Assembly (NCBI RefSeq): GCF_001277215.2
Contig: NZ_CP013940.1
Location: forward strand, 3,844,001 to 3,908,000
From: Cronobacter malonaticus LMG 23826
Lineage (GTDB): Bacteria; Pseudomonadota; Gammaproteobacteria; Enterobacterales; Enterobacteriaceae
DNA: 64,000 nt
Reading direction: 5' to 3'
Shown here piece by piece: positions 9,163 to 18,456 of this stretch (positions within the stretch are counted from its first letter, which is position 1; the number at the start of each line of letters is the position of its first letter). The notes beneath the pieces are model-generated. The model had not been told where the DNA came from. It searched no databases and saw only the letters and a program-made list of their open reading frames with translations. A program made the translations under genes and the position numbers.

Positions 9163-10155
9163 TCAGTTATGCTCGTCGAAGAAATCGACAATGGCATTCA
9201 GCGCTTCGGCGCGCATAGCGTCCTGCTCAAACAGGATCTCATGGTACGCACCTTTGATGACGTAAGGTTTACCCCCCCAACACGGGTGGCCCGCCGCGGC
9301 GCGAAGTTCACAGAAGCGGTCGTGCGAGCGGTTATCCACCACACGTTCCAGCTCTGCCTGGAGTAACAATAGCGGCGTAGTGCTGTCGGTGGCCCCCGCC
9401 AGCACCTGTTCTCCTGCCTGGATGCCTTCCCGCACCCAGTGATACGTTGGCCCGCCGACGCGCAGCTGCGGTTCGTCGGCATAAAAACGCAGATTGCGCC
9501 GGTAGCGCTCATGGCTGTGCGTCAGCATGTTGAGGCTGAAGGGCAGCGGTCGCCAGCGTCCGGTGCCGATGGCGTAACCATCGCGCAGCGACGGGTACTC
9601 TTCCGCCCAGTCGAGAATCGAGCGCAGCATCCAGTCCGGCAGGCGGATAATAATGCCGAACATCGGCGCGCAGAGCGCCACGGCATCAAACGCTTTTGGG
9701 TTACGCAGCAGAAACAGCGTGCCAATGGCCCCGCCCATCGAATGCGCCAGCAGATAGCGTTTCCGCCACGGGCCGGTCGCGACCTCCTGCTGCCAGAAAC
9801 GCTCGAAATCATCGACATAATCGCTGAAATTCACCACGTGCCCGCGGTGGGTATCTTCCAGCAGCCGCCCGGAACGACCCTGCCCGCGGTGGTCGATAAT
9901 CAGTACATCAAACCCGCAGTGGAACAAATCGTATGCCAGTTCCGCATACTTAACGTAGGTTTCGATGCGGCCGGGGCAGACGACGATAACGCGATCGTGG
10001 TTTTCAGCACGAAAACGCACAAAGCGCACCGGAATATTATCGACGCCCAAAAACTCATCTTCTTCGCGCTGTTGCCAGAAATCCGTCAGCGCGCCCATGG
10101 TGAACGCCGCAAATCCGGCTTCCCGTGAAAACCAACTGTTCCTGTGTCTGGTCAT
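9163..10155 (-). CDS. pldB: Lysophospholipase L2
   Basis: 330-residue alpha/beta hydrolase of the monoglyceride lipase type (E. coli PldB 340), acting on lysophospholipids at the inner membrane. The nucleophile Ser is S139 in LLAHSMGGAIG; the His is in GAYHEIL near the end. The conserved segments FRAENHDRVIVVCPGRIE and IDHRGQGRSGRL are present. The ATG at 10155 has a strong ribosome site (AAGGA, 5 nt) and gives the family start; the frame is open 19 codons further. The C-terminus lacks the last residues of the E. coli protein. It is transcribed leftwards, with yigL following and rhtB divergent. Confidence 0.95.
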   Translation of the reverse strand: MTRHRNSWFSREAGFAAFTMGALTDFWQQREEDEFLGVDNIPVRFVRFRAENHDRVIVVCPGRIETYVKYAELAYDLFHCGFDVLIIDHRGQGRSGRLLEDTHRGHVVNFSDYVDDFERFWQQEVATGPWRKRYLLAHSMGGAIGTLFLLRNPKAFDAVALCAPMFGIIIRLPDWMLRSILDWAEEYPSLRDGYAIGTGRWRPLPFSLNMLTHSHERYRRNLRFYADEPQLRVGGPTYHWVREGIQAGEQVLAGATDSTTPLLLLQAELERVVDNRSHDRFCELRAAAGHPCWGGKPYVIKGAYHEILFEQDAMRAEALNAIVDFFDEHN

Positions 10156-10264
10156 GGTCCTTATTGCTCCGCATCCACGCCTGTCCGGGCTTTTTTGTGA
10201 TTCGTAGCACATACCTCAACAATAGCGTATTGTGGCATAAAAGTGCGCAATCAGGGAGCTTCGC

Positions 10265-10885
10265 ATGACCTTCGAGTGGTGGTGTACCTACCTTCTGACG
10301 ACCCTTATTCTCAGCCTCTCGCCGGGTTCTGGCGCCATTAACACGATGAGCACCGCCATCAGCCACGGCTATCGCGGCGCAGCGGCGTCTATCGCCGGGC
10401 TACAGACCGGTCTTGCGCTGCATATCGTGCTGGTCGGCATTGGGTTAGGCGCGCTCTTCTCCCGCTCGCTGATGGCTTTTGAAATTCTGAAATGGGCGGG
10501 TGCGGCGTATCTTATCTGGCTTGGCATTCAGCAGTGGCGCGCGGCGGGCGCTATCGATCTCAACGCGCTCGCGCAGAGCCAGCCGCGCAGAAGGCTGTTT
10601 AAACGCGCGGTGTTTGTGAATCTGACCAACCCGAAAAGCATCGTGTTTCTCGCCGCGCTCTTTCCGCAGTTTATCGTGCCGCATCAGCCGCAGACGATAC
10701 AGTATGTGGTGCTCGGGGTAACGACTATCGTGGTGGATATCATCGTGATGATTGGTTACGCGACGCTTGCGACAAGAATTCGCGGCTGGATCAAAGGCCC
10801 GCATCAGATGAAGGCCTTAAATAAAGTTTTTGGTTCGCTGTTTATGCTGATTGGCGCGCTGCTTGCCACCGCGCGCCGCGCCTGA
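10265..10885 (+). CDS. rhtB: Homoserine/homoserine lactone exporter
   Basis: 206 residues, LysE/RhtB family, about five to six membrane segments. RhtB exports homoserine and its lactone. The family motif [16 protein letters not shown] is near residues 16-31, and [19 protein letters not shown] is in the middle. The ATG at 10265 follows CAGGGAGCTTCGC. It is divergent from pldB. It converges on rhtC with no spacer at all: the TGA of rhtB is immediately followed by the reverse-complement stop of rhtC. Confidence 0.97.
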   Translation: MTFEWWCTYLLTTLILSLSPGSGAINTMSTAISHGYRGAAASIAGLQTGLALHIVLVGIGLGALFSRSLMAFEILKWAGAAYLIWLGIQQWRAAGAIDLNALAQSQPRRRLFKRAVFVNLTNPKSIVFLAALFPQFIVPHQPQTIQYVVLGVTTIVVDIIVMIGYATLATRIRGWIKGPHQMKALNKVFGSLFMLIGALLATARRA

Positions 10886-11506
10886 TTAGCGAGAGATAAT
10901 AAGATGAATGCCGAAGCCGGTGAACAGCGCGCCGGCGGTGCCGTCGATCCACTTCGCGAGGCGCTGATAGCCACTGCGCATTTTCGGCAGCGCAAAGACG
11001 CTCGCCACCAGCGCAAACCACGCGAAAGTCTCCAGCGCTATCAGCACGAAAATGCCCCAGCGGGCGCTGGTGCCGACGCTGTCGCCAACAAACAGTGAAA
11101 AAACGCTGCCGAAGTAGATAACCGCTTTCGGGTTCGCCAGATTGGTCAGCATTCCTTTCAGGAAACTACGCCCGCGCGCCGCCAGCTCAACTGGCGGCGT
11201 CTCGCCCGAGGGCGCGCTTTTCTTCAGCGCGCCGCGCAGCATCTGATACCCCATCCAGCACAGATAAAGCCCGCCGCCCACCACAATGATGTTATGCAGC
11301 CAGGCCATTTTTTCGAGGATCAGGTGCAGGCCGAGCAGCGCCACGCCGGACCACACCATCACGCCTGCGGTAATGCCCAGCACGCCCATCAGCGCCTCTT
11401 TGCGCGAGCGGCTGGCCGCGGTTTGCGAGACAAAAAAGAAGTCGGGGCCGGGGCTTGCCAGCGCCACCAGATGTACCATCGCGACGGTAAAGAACAGCGT
11501 TAACAT
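10886..11506 (-). CDS. rhtC: Threonine exporter
   Basis: 206 residues, paralogue of RhtB in the LysE family; exports L-threonine in E. coli. It has about six hydrophobic segments, the motif LVALASPGPDFFFVSQTA near residues 13-30, and LTNLANPKAVIYFGSVF in the centre. No strong ribosome site is visible before the ATG at 11506 (TGGCAAACCTCT), so translation may be weak. It lies 59 nt downstream of recQ on the same strand. Confidence 0.97.
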   Translation of the reverse strand: MLTLFFTVAMVHLVALASPGPDFFFVSQTAASRSRKEALMGVLGITAGVMVWSGVALLGLHLILEKMAWLHNIIVVGGGLYLCWMGYQMLRGALKKSAPSGETPPVELAARGRSFLKGMLTNLANPKAVIYFGSVFSLFVGDSVGTSARWGIFVLIALETFAWFALVASVFALPKMRSGYQRLAKWIDGTAGALFTGFGIHLIISR

Positions 11507-11565
11507 AGAGGTTTGCCAGGTCAGAATCAGAGAACATTCATCCTGGCATGTTTGGGCGGGGCTGA

Positions 11566-13395
11566 CTACTCTTCGTCGTCGCCGTCAACGTGCTCGCGGA
11601 TGAGCGTCATAAACGGTCTGCCGAAGCGCTCCAGTTTACGGGTGCCGACACCGTTAATGCCGAGCATTTCGCCGGGGCTAAGCGGCATTTGCTCGGCCAT
11701 TTCAATCAGCGTCGCGTCGTTAAAGACGACATACGGCGGGATGTTCTCTTCGTCGGCGATGGCTTTGCGCAGTTTGCGCAGTTTCGCAAACAGCTTGCGG
11801 TCGTAATTGCCGCCGTACGATTTTTGCGCCACGCGCGGTTTGAGCGCCGCGACGCGCGGCACCGCCAGCATCAGCGGCGCTTCGCCACGCAGGAACGGGC
11901 GCGCGGCTTCGGTCAGCTGTAACGCCGAGTGCTGCGCGATGTTCTGCGTCACGACACCCAGATGAATAAGCTGACGGATAACGCTGACCCAGTGCTCCTG
12001 GCTCTGATCGCGCCCGATGCCGTACACCTTGAGCTTGTCATGGCCCAGCTCGCGGATGCGCTGGTTGTTCGCGCCGCGCAGCACTTCCACCACATAGCCC
12101 ATCCCGAAGCGCTGCTCCACGCGCGCGATAGCCGACAGCGCCTTTTGTGCGTCCACCAGGCCATCGTAGCGGCGCGGCGGATCGAGGCAGATATCGCAGT
12201 TGCCGCACGGCGCCTGACGCCCTTCGCCGAAATAGTTCAGCAGCACCAGACGGCGGCAGGTTTGCGCCTCGGCGAACGCGCCCATCGCGTTCAGCTTGTG
12301 ACGCTCGATATCCTGCAGCGGGCCTGGCGCTTTTTCTTCCAGGCAGCGGCGCAGCCACGCCATATCCGCCGGGTCGTAAAACAGCATCGCCTCGGCAGGC
12401 AGGCCGTCGCGCCCGGCGCGGCCCGTCTCCTGATAGTAGGATTCAATATTGCGGGGAATATCGAAGTGCACGACGAAGCGCACGTTGGGTTTGTTGATGC
12501 CCATACCGAACGCCACGGTCGCCACCACAATCTGTAAATCGTCGCGCTGGAATTTCTCCTGCACCGAGGCGCGCACCTCATGTTCGAGGCCCGCGTGGTA
12601 GGCGGCGGCGCTGATTCCGCGGCTTTGCAGACGCGCGGCGGTATCTTCCACTTTCGCGCGGCTGTTGCAGTAGATAATGCCGGATTTGCCGCGCTGCTCC
12701 TGCACATAGCGCATCAGCTGATCGAGCGGTTTGAATTTTTCCATCAGCATGTAGCGGATGTTCGGGCGGTCAAAACTGCTGATTTCAATCAGCGGATCGT
12801 CAAGACCCAGCAGACGCACGATATCGCGCCGCGTGGTGTCATCCGCCGTCGCGGTGAGCGCCATAAACGGCACCGCCGGGAAACGCGCGCGCAGCTGGCC
12901 GAGCGCCGCGTATTCCGGGCGGAAATCGTGGCCCCACTGGGAGATACAGTGCGCTTCATCTACCGCCACCATCGCCAGATCCCAGTAGCCCAGGGTGTCG
13001 ATGAAGTTATCCATCATCAGTCTTTCCGGCGCGATGTAGAGCAGGCGCACCTGGCCGGTACGACAGCCCGCCATCACCGCCTGCTGCTCGTCACGGCTCT
13101 GCGTCGAATTGAGACACGCCGCGGCCACGCCGTTTGCCAGAAGCTGATCGACCTGGTCTTTCATCAGAGAAATCAGCGGAGAAACCACGATGGTCAGGCC
13201 GGTTTTCACCAGCGCCGGGATTTGATAACACAGCGATTTGCCGCCGCCGGTGGGCATCACCACCAGGCAGTCGCGCCCTTCAAGCACCGCGTCGATAATG
13301 GTGGCCTGGCCTGGACGGAACTGCTGATAGCCAAAGGTTTCCTGTAAAACCTGTTTAGCCAGCGTTTCCTGACTGTAAACTTCCGCCTGCGCCAC
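11566..13395 (-). CDS. recQ: ATP-dependent DNA helicase RecQ
   Basis: 3'-5' helicase that acts in RecF-pathway repair and suppresses illegitimate recombination. It starts at GTG 13395 with GGAGT upstream, giving MAQAEV... and exactly 609 residues as in E. coli; the frame is open a further 43 codons upstream into pldA, which I reject. Walker A MPTGGGKS has K53. The DEAH box is in VDEAHCISQWGHDFRPEY, and motif VI is QETGRAGRDG. A four-Cys zinc site (CRRL, then CGNCDIC) is followed by the RQC winged helix and a C-terminal HRDC domain (about 525-609). It lies downstream of pldA beyond a terminator. Confidence 0.98.
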   Translation of the reverse strand: MAQAEVYSQETLAKQVLQETFGYQQFRPGQATIIDAVLEGRDCLVVMPTGGGKSLCYQIPALVKTGLTIVVSPLISLMKDQVDQLLANGVAAACLNSTQSRDEQQAVMAGCRTGQVRLLYIAPERLMMDNFIDTLGYWDLAMVAVDEAHCISQWGHDFRPEYAALGQLRARFPAVPFMALTATADDTTRRDIVRLLGLDDPLIEISSFDRPNIRYMLMEKFKPLDQLMRYVQEQRGKSGIIYCNSRAKVEDTAARLQSRGISAAAYHAGLEHEVRASVQEKFQRDDLQIVVATVAFGMGINKPNVRFVVHFDIPRNIESYYQETGRAGRDGLPAEAMLFYDPADMAWLRRCLEEKAPGPLQDIERHKLNAMGAFAEAQTCRRLVLLNYFGEGRQAPCGNCDICLDPPRRYDGLVDAQKALSAIARVEQRFGMGYVVEVLRGANNQRIRELGHDKLKVYGIGRDQSQEHWVSVIRQLIHLGVVTQNIAQHSALQLTEAARPFLRGEAPLMLAVPRVAALKPRVAQKSYGGNYDRKLFAKLRKLRKAIADEENIPPYVVFNDATLIEMAEQMPLSPGEMLGINGVGTRKLERFGRPFMTLIREHVDGDDEE

Positions 13396-13410
13396 ACTCA
13401 CTCCAGATAC

Positions 13411-13443
13411 TGAAAATAAAACAGGCGCTATTTTCAGCGCCTG
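13411..13443 (-). terminator. Rho-independent terminator of pldA
   Basis: Stem CAGGCGCT/AGCGCCTG (13422-13429 with 13436-13443, six-base loop) is followed on the minus strand by TTTTATTTTC. It lies between the pldA stop and the recQ start. Confidence 0.85.
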
Positions 13444-13462
13444 CGTCGGAAACTGCAATGCC

Positions 13463-14332
13463 TCAGAAGAGATCGTTAAGCATAACCCCAAAGCCAAAGC
13501 GAGTCTGGTTAAAGTTATAATCAATTAACGATTCGCCGTAGCCGCTGTAGAGCTGGGTGTAGAGGCGCACGTGTTTCGTAATCGGGTAGCTCAGGCCAAG
13601 CTCCGCGCCGCCGTAGCCGGTATTCCAGTTATACTGGCCCTTCACGCTCCAGATAGCCTCGCCCCACTGGTAACCCACCTTGAGCTGGTAATAACCCATG
13701 TATTTGGTGATATCCGGGTTGTCGTCGGTGTTGCCCAGCACATACCACGGCTTCACTTCCACCAGCCAGTCGCCATTCTGCGCCATCAGACGCGTATAGA
13801 GACGGTTCCAGCTGCGGGAAGTTGGGTCAGAGCGGCCGTTCGACTGGTGGTTATAACCAAATTCCACATCGCGCAGCGTCCAGCCCGCCAGGTCGTAGTC
13901 GGTCGCGAAGCCCAGGAACAGCTGCGGTTCGTAGTTGGTTTCACGAAACGGCGATGACTGACCGCTGTTAGAGAGCTGCCACCAGGATTTTTGGGTATAA
14001 GAGCCGCCCAGTACCGAATTCGGCCCCATGATCCCACGCCAGAACGGAAACGCCAGGCTCAGCTGGAATTTCACTTCGTCTTTACGCGCGTTGTCCGCCC
14101 AGTCGTAAGACTTGATGGCTTCTTTATTGAGATCGTCGGTCACCGTGTAAAGCAGATAGTTGCTCTCATACGGGTAAAGCGTAAACGGGTTATCGTGATC
14201 CTGAAGCAGGTTGGCGATGATGCTGCCGCGAACGGCAGGCGCATCATGCACCTCTTTGATCGTCGCTTCCTGTGCTAATGCTGTGCATGGCAGCAACGCT
14301 GCGGCCATAAACCAACCCAGAAACGTGCGCAT
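13463..14332 (-). CDS. pldA: Outer membrane phospholipase A (OMPLA)
   Basis: 289-residue precursor, identical in length to E. coli. A Sec signal peptide (residues 1-20, ending ALA before QEATIKE) precedes a 12-strand beta-barrel that ends in F. The catalytic residues H162, S164 (YNHQSNGRS) and N176 are all present. The enzyme hydrolyses misplaced phospholipids in the outer leaflet after calcium-dependent dimerisation. ATG at 14332 follows AGGAGAACACT. It is transcribed towards recQ, with its own terminator. Confidence 0.98.
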   Translation of the reverse strand: MRTFLGWFMAAALLPCTALAQEATIKEVHDAPAVRGSIIANLLQDHDNPFTLYPYESNYLLYTVTDDLNKEAIKSYDWADNARKDEVKFQLSLAFPFWRGIMGPNSVLGGSYTQKSWWQLSNSGQSSPFRETNYEPQLFLGFATDYDLAGWTLRDVEFGYNHQSNGRSDPTSRSWNRLYTRLMAQNGDWLVEVKPWYVLGNTDDNPDITKYMGYYQLKVGYQWGEAIWSVKGQYNWNTGYGGAELGLSYPITKHVRLYTQLYSGYGESLIDYNFNQTRFGFGVMLNDLF

Positions 14333-14512
14333 TTGGCAGTGTTCTCCTGAACGAATATTTCGATGATGAATTATTATCCGGCAGACATTCTACATATTTA
14401 TTTCGCGTCTGCTTAGTCCTGCTTTCTTAAACTGGAAAGCAACAAATGGGAAGCATAAAATCAACATTCATTTAACCTTATGTGCCCACTCTTTTTGGAC
14501 GAGGAAACCATC

Positions 14513-14983
14513 ATGTCCGCAACTCTGCTGACCCCGGAAGCGGCTCTGCAACTGGTCGGCGAAATCTTTGTTTATCATATGCCGTTTAACCGCGCCCTGG
14601 GGCTGGAGCTGGAACGTTACGAAAAAGAATATGCTCAGCTCGCCTTTAATAATCAGCCGATGCTGGTAGGCAACTGGGCGCAAAGCATTCTGCACGGCGG
14701 GGCGATTGCGTCGGCGCTGGATGTGGCGGCGGGCCTGGTGTGCGTCGGCAGTACGCTCACGCGCCACGATAGTATCAGCGAAGAAGAGCTGCGCCAGCAG
14801 CTCTCCCGGATGGGCACGATTGATATGCGCGTCGACTATCTGCGGCCCGGCCGCGGCCAGCGCTTTACCGCCTCCAGCACGCTACTGCGCGCGGGCAATA
14901 AAGTGGCGGTGGCGCGCGTCGAATTACATAACGAAGAGCAGGTTTATATCGCCAGCGCCACGGCCACCTACATGGTAGGGTAA
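14513..14983 (+). CDS. yigI: Hotdog-fold thioesterase YigI
   Basis: 156 residues (E. coli 155), PaaI/4HBT-type hotdog thioesterase; a medium/long-chain acyl-CoA thioesterase is reported for E. coli YigI. The motif [18 protein letters not shown] carries the HGG loop of the family, and VDYLRPGRG is the typical second motif. ATG at 14513 is preceded by GAGGAAACCATC; a longer frame from 14480 has no comparable site. It is divergent from pldA and followed by rarD after about 50 nt. Confidence 0.94.
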   Translation: MSATLLTPEAALQLVGEIFVYHMPFNRALGLELERYEKEYAQLAFNNQPMLVGNWAQSILHGGAIASALDVAAGLVCVGSTLTRHDSISEEELRQQLSRMGTIDMRVDYLRPGRGQRFTASSTLLRAGNKVAVARVELHNEEQVYIASATATYMVG

Positions 14984-15035
14984 GCGGCGCAATACTGATA
15001 AACTGCTCACACTTTTCTCACATCACGAGTTTCAC

Positions 15036-15929
15036 ATGGATGCTAAGCAGACGCGTCAGGGCGTGTTCTTTGCGCTTGCCGCTTATTTTATCTGGGGCAT
15101 TGCCCCCGCGTATTTCAAACTGATTCAGGCGGTTCCGGCCGATGAAATCCTGACGCACCGCGTTATCTGGTCCTTCTTTTTTATGCTGGCGCTCATCAGC
15201 CTGAGCCGCCAGTGGGGATCGGTGAAGCGGCTGTTTTCGACGCCGAAAAAGGTCTTCAGCCTGGCGCTCAGCGCCGTACTGGTGGGCGGCAACTGGCTGC
15301 TGTTTATCTGGGCGGTGAATAACCATCATCTGCTGGAGGCGAGCCTGGGTTATTTCATCAACCCGCTGGTGAATGTGCTGCTGGGGATGATTTTTCTCGG
15401 CGAGCGTTTTCGCCGGATGCAGTGGCTGGCGGTGCTGCTGGCAGCCTGCGGCGTGCTGGTACAGCTCTGGACGTTCGGCTCGCTGCCGGTTATCGCGCTG
15501 GGCCTCGCGTTTAGCTTCGCGTTCTATGGGCTGGTGCGTAAAAAGATCATGGTCGACGCCCAGACCGGCATGCTGATGGAAACGCTGTGGCTGCTGCCGG
15601 TTGCGGCAATTTACCTGTTCGGCATCGCCGACAGCCCGACCAGCCATATGGGCAGCAATCCGTGGTCGCTGAATCTGCTGCTGATGGCCGCGGGCGTGGT
15701 GACAACCATTCCGCTGCTCTGCTTTACCGCGGCGGCGACGCGTCTGCGTCTCTCCACGCTCGGCTTTTTCCAGTATATCGGCCCGACGCTGATGTTCCTG
15801 CTGGCGGTCGTTTTTTATGGCGAAGTGCCGGGCCCGGATAAAATGGTCACCTTCGGGTTCATCTGGCTGGCGCTGGCGATATTTATTATGGACGCGCTTT
15901 ATACCCAACGGCGTTTGCGCCAGCTTTAA
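15036..15929 (+). CDS. rarD: EamA/RarD permease
   Basis: 297 residues, ten predicted membrane segments, RarD subfamily of the drug/metabolite transporters (E. coli 296). The N-terminal repeat contains FFALAAYFIWGIAPAYFKL; the second half contains LGFFQYIGPTLMFLLAV. The name comes from predicted chloramphenicol resistance; the physiological substrate is not established. It is probably co-transcribed with yigI. An imperfect AACAGG/CCTGTT hairpin at about 15945-15970 after the stop may end the transcript. Confidence 0.95.
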   Translation: MDAKQTRQGVFFALAAYFIWGIAPAYFKLIQAVPADEILTHRVIWSFFFMLALISLSRQWGSVKRLFSTPKKVFSLALSAVLVGGNWLLFIWAVNNHHLLEASLGYFINPLVNVLLGMIFLGERFRRMQWLAVLLAACGVLVQLWTFGSLPVIALGLAFSFAFYGLVRKKIMVDAQTGMLMETLWLLPVAAIYLFGIADSPTSHMGSNPWSLNLLLMAAGVVTTIPLLCFTAAATRLRLSTLGFFQYIGPTLMFLLAVVFYGEVPGPDKMVTFGFIWLALAIFIMDALYTQRRLRQL

Positions 15930-16028
15930 GAAAGACTTTTATAACAGGGCGTTACTGACGTCCTGTTCTCTTCCCTTACACCAAATAATCCTGTTTCTCA
16001 CCTACTGATATTAGCCGGGACGCGCGCC

Positions 16029-16056
16029 TTGCAACCCGATGCCCCTTACCTATAAT
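16029..16056 (+). promoter_or_regulatory. Sigma-70 promoter upstream of the yigG-position gene
   Basis: TTGCAA (16029-16034), a 16-bp spacer and a perfect TATAAT (16051-16056). The start would be near 16063, about 55 nt before the ATG at 16119. Confidence 0.7.
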
Positions 16057-16118
16057 CCCGCCTTTATGCACTACGCCATCTGCTGTTTCGCGATAACAGA
16101 GGCGCAAAAGGTATTTTC

Positions 16119-16505
16119 ATGTCAGCCCTGTTTGCTTTCTTTTTCCCGCCGCGCACGGTCACCCTGCGCCGCCTGCCTTATCTGGGATGGCTGTTCGGTT
16201 TGCTGTTCGGTCTGGGCGTGATACTTGCGATCGCACCTGACGGTGTGGCGCTTGCGCTCGTTTTAATGGCTCTCTTTCTCTATTACCGCGCCAGCGCGCT
16301 GCGTGCCCGCGACGCCGGTCTGAAAGCGCGGAATTACCTGTTCTATTCACTGGCAATGTGGATTGCCGGGATAGTCTTCGCTTACCTCCGCGGTTTCGAG
16401 CCAGGCCGCATAGAATACCTTTCGCTCGGCGGCAGTTTTCAGGTTGTGATGACGCTACTGCTGCTGGCCGCACCGGCATCCGCCACGGCGAGGAAAGAAA
16501 AATAA
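16119..16505 (+). CDS. yigG: Small inner-membrane protein in the yigG position
   Basis: 128 residues with four hydrophobic segments (about 22-40, 44-60, 74-92, 102-120). A conserved-looking ASALRARDAG segment between the second and third recalls small DUF805-like membrane proteins, but I do not recognise it firmly by sequence. The symbol is assigned from position between rarD and yigF/corA and from length (E. coli YigG 126). ATG at 16119 follows AAAAGG with 8-nt spacing, downstream of a good sigma-70 promoter. Function unknown. Confidence 0.8.
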   Translation: MSALFAFFFPPRTVTLRRLPYLGWLFGLLFGLGVILAIAPDGVALALVLMALFLYYRASALRARDAGLKARNYLFYSLAMWIAGIVFAYLRGFEPGRIEYLSLGGSFQVVMTLLLLAAPASATARKEK

Positions 16506-16564
16506 TCGTGGGCGGCAGCGTCGCCCGAACCCGCTACTCTTTCAGGCGCTAAGGAGCCTCTGGT

Positions 16565-16969
16565 ATGTCCAATATGGAAAATGACAAAAAGCATTACGAC
16601 TACATGGCCGACCCGAAATTAAGCGACAAGTGGAAGTTTCGCTTTAAGTTCATTGAAGACAATGGTTATCCGGCCGTTCTGGTTCCAACGCCTGCGTGGC
16701 GTGAGGCGCTGAAAAAATTAAGTATTATGGAACGCCTTAAGGTCTCCCTTAATTTCATCACTTATTTTTTCAGCTTCATTTATCTGGCCATTCTGGGGCT
16801 GTGGAAGAAAAGTATTCTTTGCGTGCTGGCAATCTTTGTCGTTGCGATTATCAGCAACCTGCTGAATATAAGGGCGCTGATGTATATCGTCCCGTTCTAT
16901 TTCGCCTGCCGCACTAACGTCTGGTATTACGATCTCAAGGTCAAAGGCAAGCAGGACTGGAGCCTGTAA
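16565..16969 (+). CDS. yigF: DUF2628-type membrane protein YigF
   Basis: 134 residues. The charged N-terminal 55 residues (KHYDYMADPKLSDKWKFRF) are cytoplasmic, followed by hydrophobic segments at about 62-80 and 84-120. This is the layout of DUF2628 proteins such as YigF. ATG at 16565 has AAGGAG nine bases upstream; a second Met three codons later is possible. Its base composition is less GC-rich than its neighbours. It probably shares the promoter of the preceding gene and ends at a bidirectional terminator. Function unknown. Confidence 0.82.
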   Translation: MSNMENDKKHYDYMADPKLSDKWKFRFKFIEDNGYPAVLVPTPAWREALKKLSIMERLKVSLNFITYFFSFIYLAILGLWKKSILCVLAIFVVAIISNLLNIRALMYIVPFYFACRTNVWYYDLKVKGKQDWSL

Positions 16970-16990
16970 GGCTCTGCGCCTCGGACTATG

Positions 16991-17021
16991 AAAAAAGCCT
17001 CTTCATGGAAGAGGCTTTTTT
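16991..17021. terminator. Bidirectional terminator between yigF and corA
   Basis: AAGCCTCTTC-ATG-GAAGAGGCTT stem flanked by six A and six T, serving convergent yigF (plus) and corA (minus). Confidence 0.92.
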
Positions 17022-17025
17022 GCTT

Positions 17026-17976
17026 TTATAACCAGTTCTTACGCTTGAAGTAGAGGTAAGGCGCCAGCCCCGCCAGCAGCATCGCAACAATCGCGCCGGG
17101 GTAGCCGTAACTCCAGTGCAGCTCAGGCATAAATTCGAAGTTCATCCCGTAGCTGGAGGCCACCAGCGTTGGCGGCAGGAAGACCACGGACACCACCGAG
17201 AAGATTTTGATGATGCGGTTCTGCTCAATGTTGATAAAGCCCATCGCCGCCTGCATCAGGAAGTTTACCTTCTGGAACAGCGATTCGTTATGCGGCAGCA
17301 GAGATTCGATATCGCGCAGGATCTCACGCGCCTGCTCCAGTTGACCACCCGGCAGACGCGCCTTGCGCACCAGGAAGTTCAGCGCACGCTGGGTATCCAT
17401 CAGGCACAGACGTACTTTCCAGCCGGTATCTTCCAGCTCAGCCAGCGTCGAGAGCGCCTCGTCATACTCATCGCCCTGATGCCCTTCCATAATGACGCGG
17501 CTCAGGGTTTCGAGATCGCTGTAGATGTTTTCGATCTCGTCCGCCAGCTGTTCGATCTTGGTTTCAAAGAGATCGAGCAGCAGTTCATAGGCGTTGCCGT
17601 CCATCATCGACTGGCTGCGCGCGCGCATACGGTACAACCGGAACGCCGGCAGCTCGCGCTCGCGCAGCGTAAACAGCCGCCCGTTACGAATGGTGAACGC
17701 CACGGTGGAGTTGCCGCCGTGATCTTCCGCATCTTCATAAAAGAAAAACGAGTGAATATGCAGCCCGTCTTCATCTTCGAAGAAACGGGCGGAGGCTTCG
17801 ATATCCTCCAGTTCCGGGCGTGTCGCCAGGCTTTGGCCAAGTTCCGTTTGCACGCGCTGTCGTTCGCTCTCTTCCGGCTCCACCAGGTCAACCCAGATGG
17901 AATCTTTCAGCGAAACGGCCTCGTCAACTTCGAGGCGGGACAGTTTGTTGTTTTCCAGTTGAAATGCGCTCAGCAT
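17026..17976 (-). CDS. corA: Magnesium/cobalt transporter CorA
   Basis: 316 residues as in E. coli. A large cytoplasmic N-terminal domain (about 1-255) with a long stalk helix is followed by two membrane helices. The family signature YGMNF follows the first helix ([15 protein letters not shown]), and the C-terminus ends in the basic KRKNWL. Pentameric channel for Mg2+ and Co2+ uptake. ATG at 17976 has GGGAG eight bases upstream; the frame is open five codons further. A long leader of about 300 nt precedes it, as in Salmonella, where leader translation and Rho control expression. Confidence 0.98.
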   Translation of the reverse strand: MLSAFQLENNKLSRLEVDEAVSLKDSIWVDLVEPEESERQRVQTELGQSLATRPELEDIEASARFFEDEDGLHIHSFFFYEDAEDHGGNSTVAFTIRNGRLFTLRERELPAFRLYRMRARSQSMMDGNAYELLLDLFETKIEQLADEIENIYSDLETLSRVIMEGHQGDEYDEALSTLAELEDTGWKVRLCLMDTQRALNFLVRKARLPGGQLEQAREILRDIESLLPHNESLFQKVNFLMQAAMGFINIEQNRIIKIFSVVSVVFLPPTLVASSYGMNFEFMPELHWSYGYPGAIVAMLLAGLAPYLYFKRKNWL

Positions 17977-18292
17977 GACCGGGACTCCCAAAAAAACAAA
18001 TTCTGGACAGTTCGGTTGGGCACACAGAAACAGATTGGGTTTCAGACCATTAAACAGCCTGACTCAGCGCGACGGGAGAGAAAACGGTCGCTGACAACCA
18101 CTAAGGCCATCAGCGTAAGAGGATAGCCTTAGGAGTTGTTCCTGTTTGACAGGTTTTTGAGCCAGCATCTACTGGGTGTGTCCAAGGCGAATGTCCTCTT
18201 AGCGTAATCGTGGGCGCATGTTACGCCACCAAAAATTAGGCGTCAACACGTACACTTAAGATAAAACACCTCAATGATTGACAGGAATTATA
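17977..18292 (-). promoter_or_regulatory. corA promoter -10 and long leader with candidate leader ORFs
   Basis: A perfect TATAAT lies on the minus strand at 18287-18292 (no good -35), giving a leader of about 300 nt. Within it are a 7-bp inverted repeat CTAAGGC/GCCTTAG (18101-18107 with 18126-18132) and short ORFs: 34 codons at 18064-18168 and 22 codons at 18042-18110 ([18 protein letters not shown]...). Neither has a strong ribosome site. Salmonella corA has a leader peptide (corL) that governs Rho-dependent termination; equivalence is inferred from position. Confidence 0.5.
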
Positions 18293-18401
18293 GTGCCTGC
18301 GGGCGCCTTTTGCCGGACCGTTTTCGCGCTCCGCTTCCTGCCATTCCCGGGGGATTATCGCCGCGCCAGATGACAGAAAATCCAGCGGGGCGTGAAGAAA
18401 T

Positions 18402-18432
18402 AAAAAAGCCGCCGACGCGACGCGCCAGCGGC
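18402..18432 (-). terminator. Rho-independent terminator of uvrD
   Basis: GC-rich stem with outer pairs GCCGC/GCGGC (18408-18432) followed on the minus strand by TTTTTTATTT, 24 nt after the uvrD stop. Confidence 0.85.
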
Positions 18433-18456
18433 CTGGTAAGCTTTCTCAGAAACAGG

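Noticed and set aside
13396..13524. 43-residue N-terminal extension of RecQ
   Set aside because: It overlaps the pldA terminator and the pldA coding end; the GTG at 13395 gives the exact family length and has a ribosome site.
15018..15908. 296-residue minus-strand frame antisense to rarD
   Set aside because: RarD fits the plus strand end to end with membrane helices; the antisense frame is a charged low-complexity shadow (HQQQIQRPR type).
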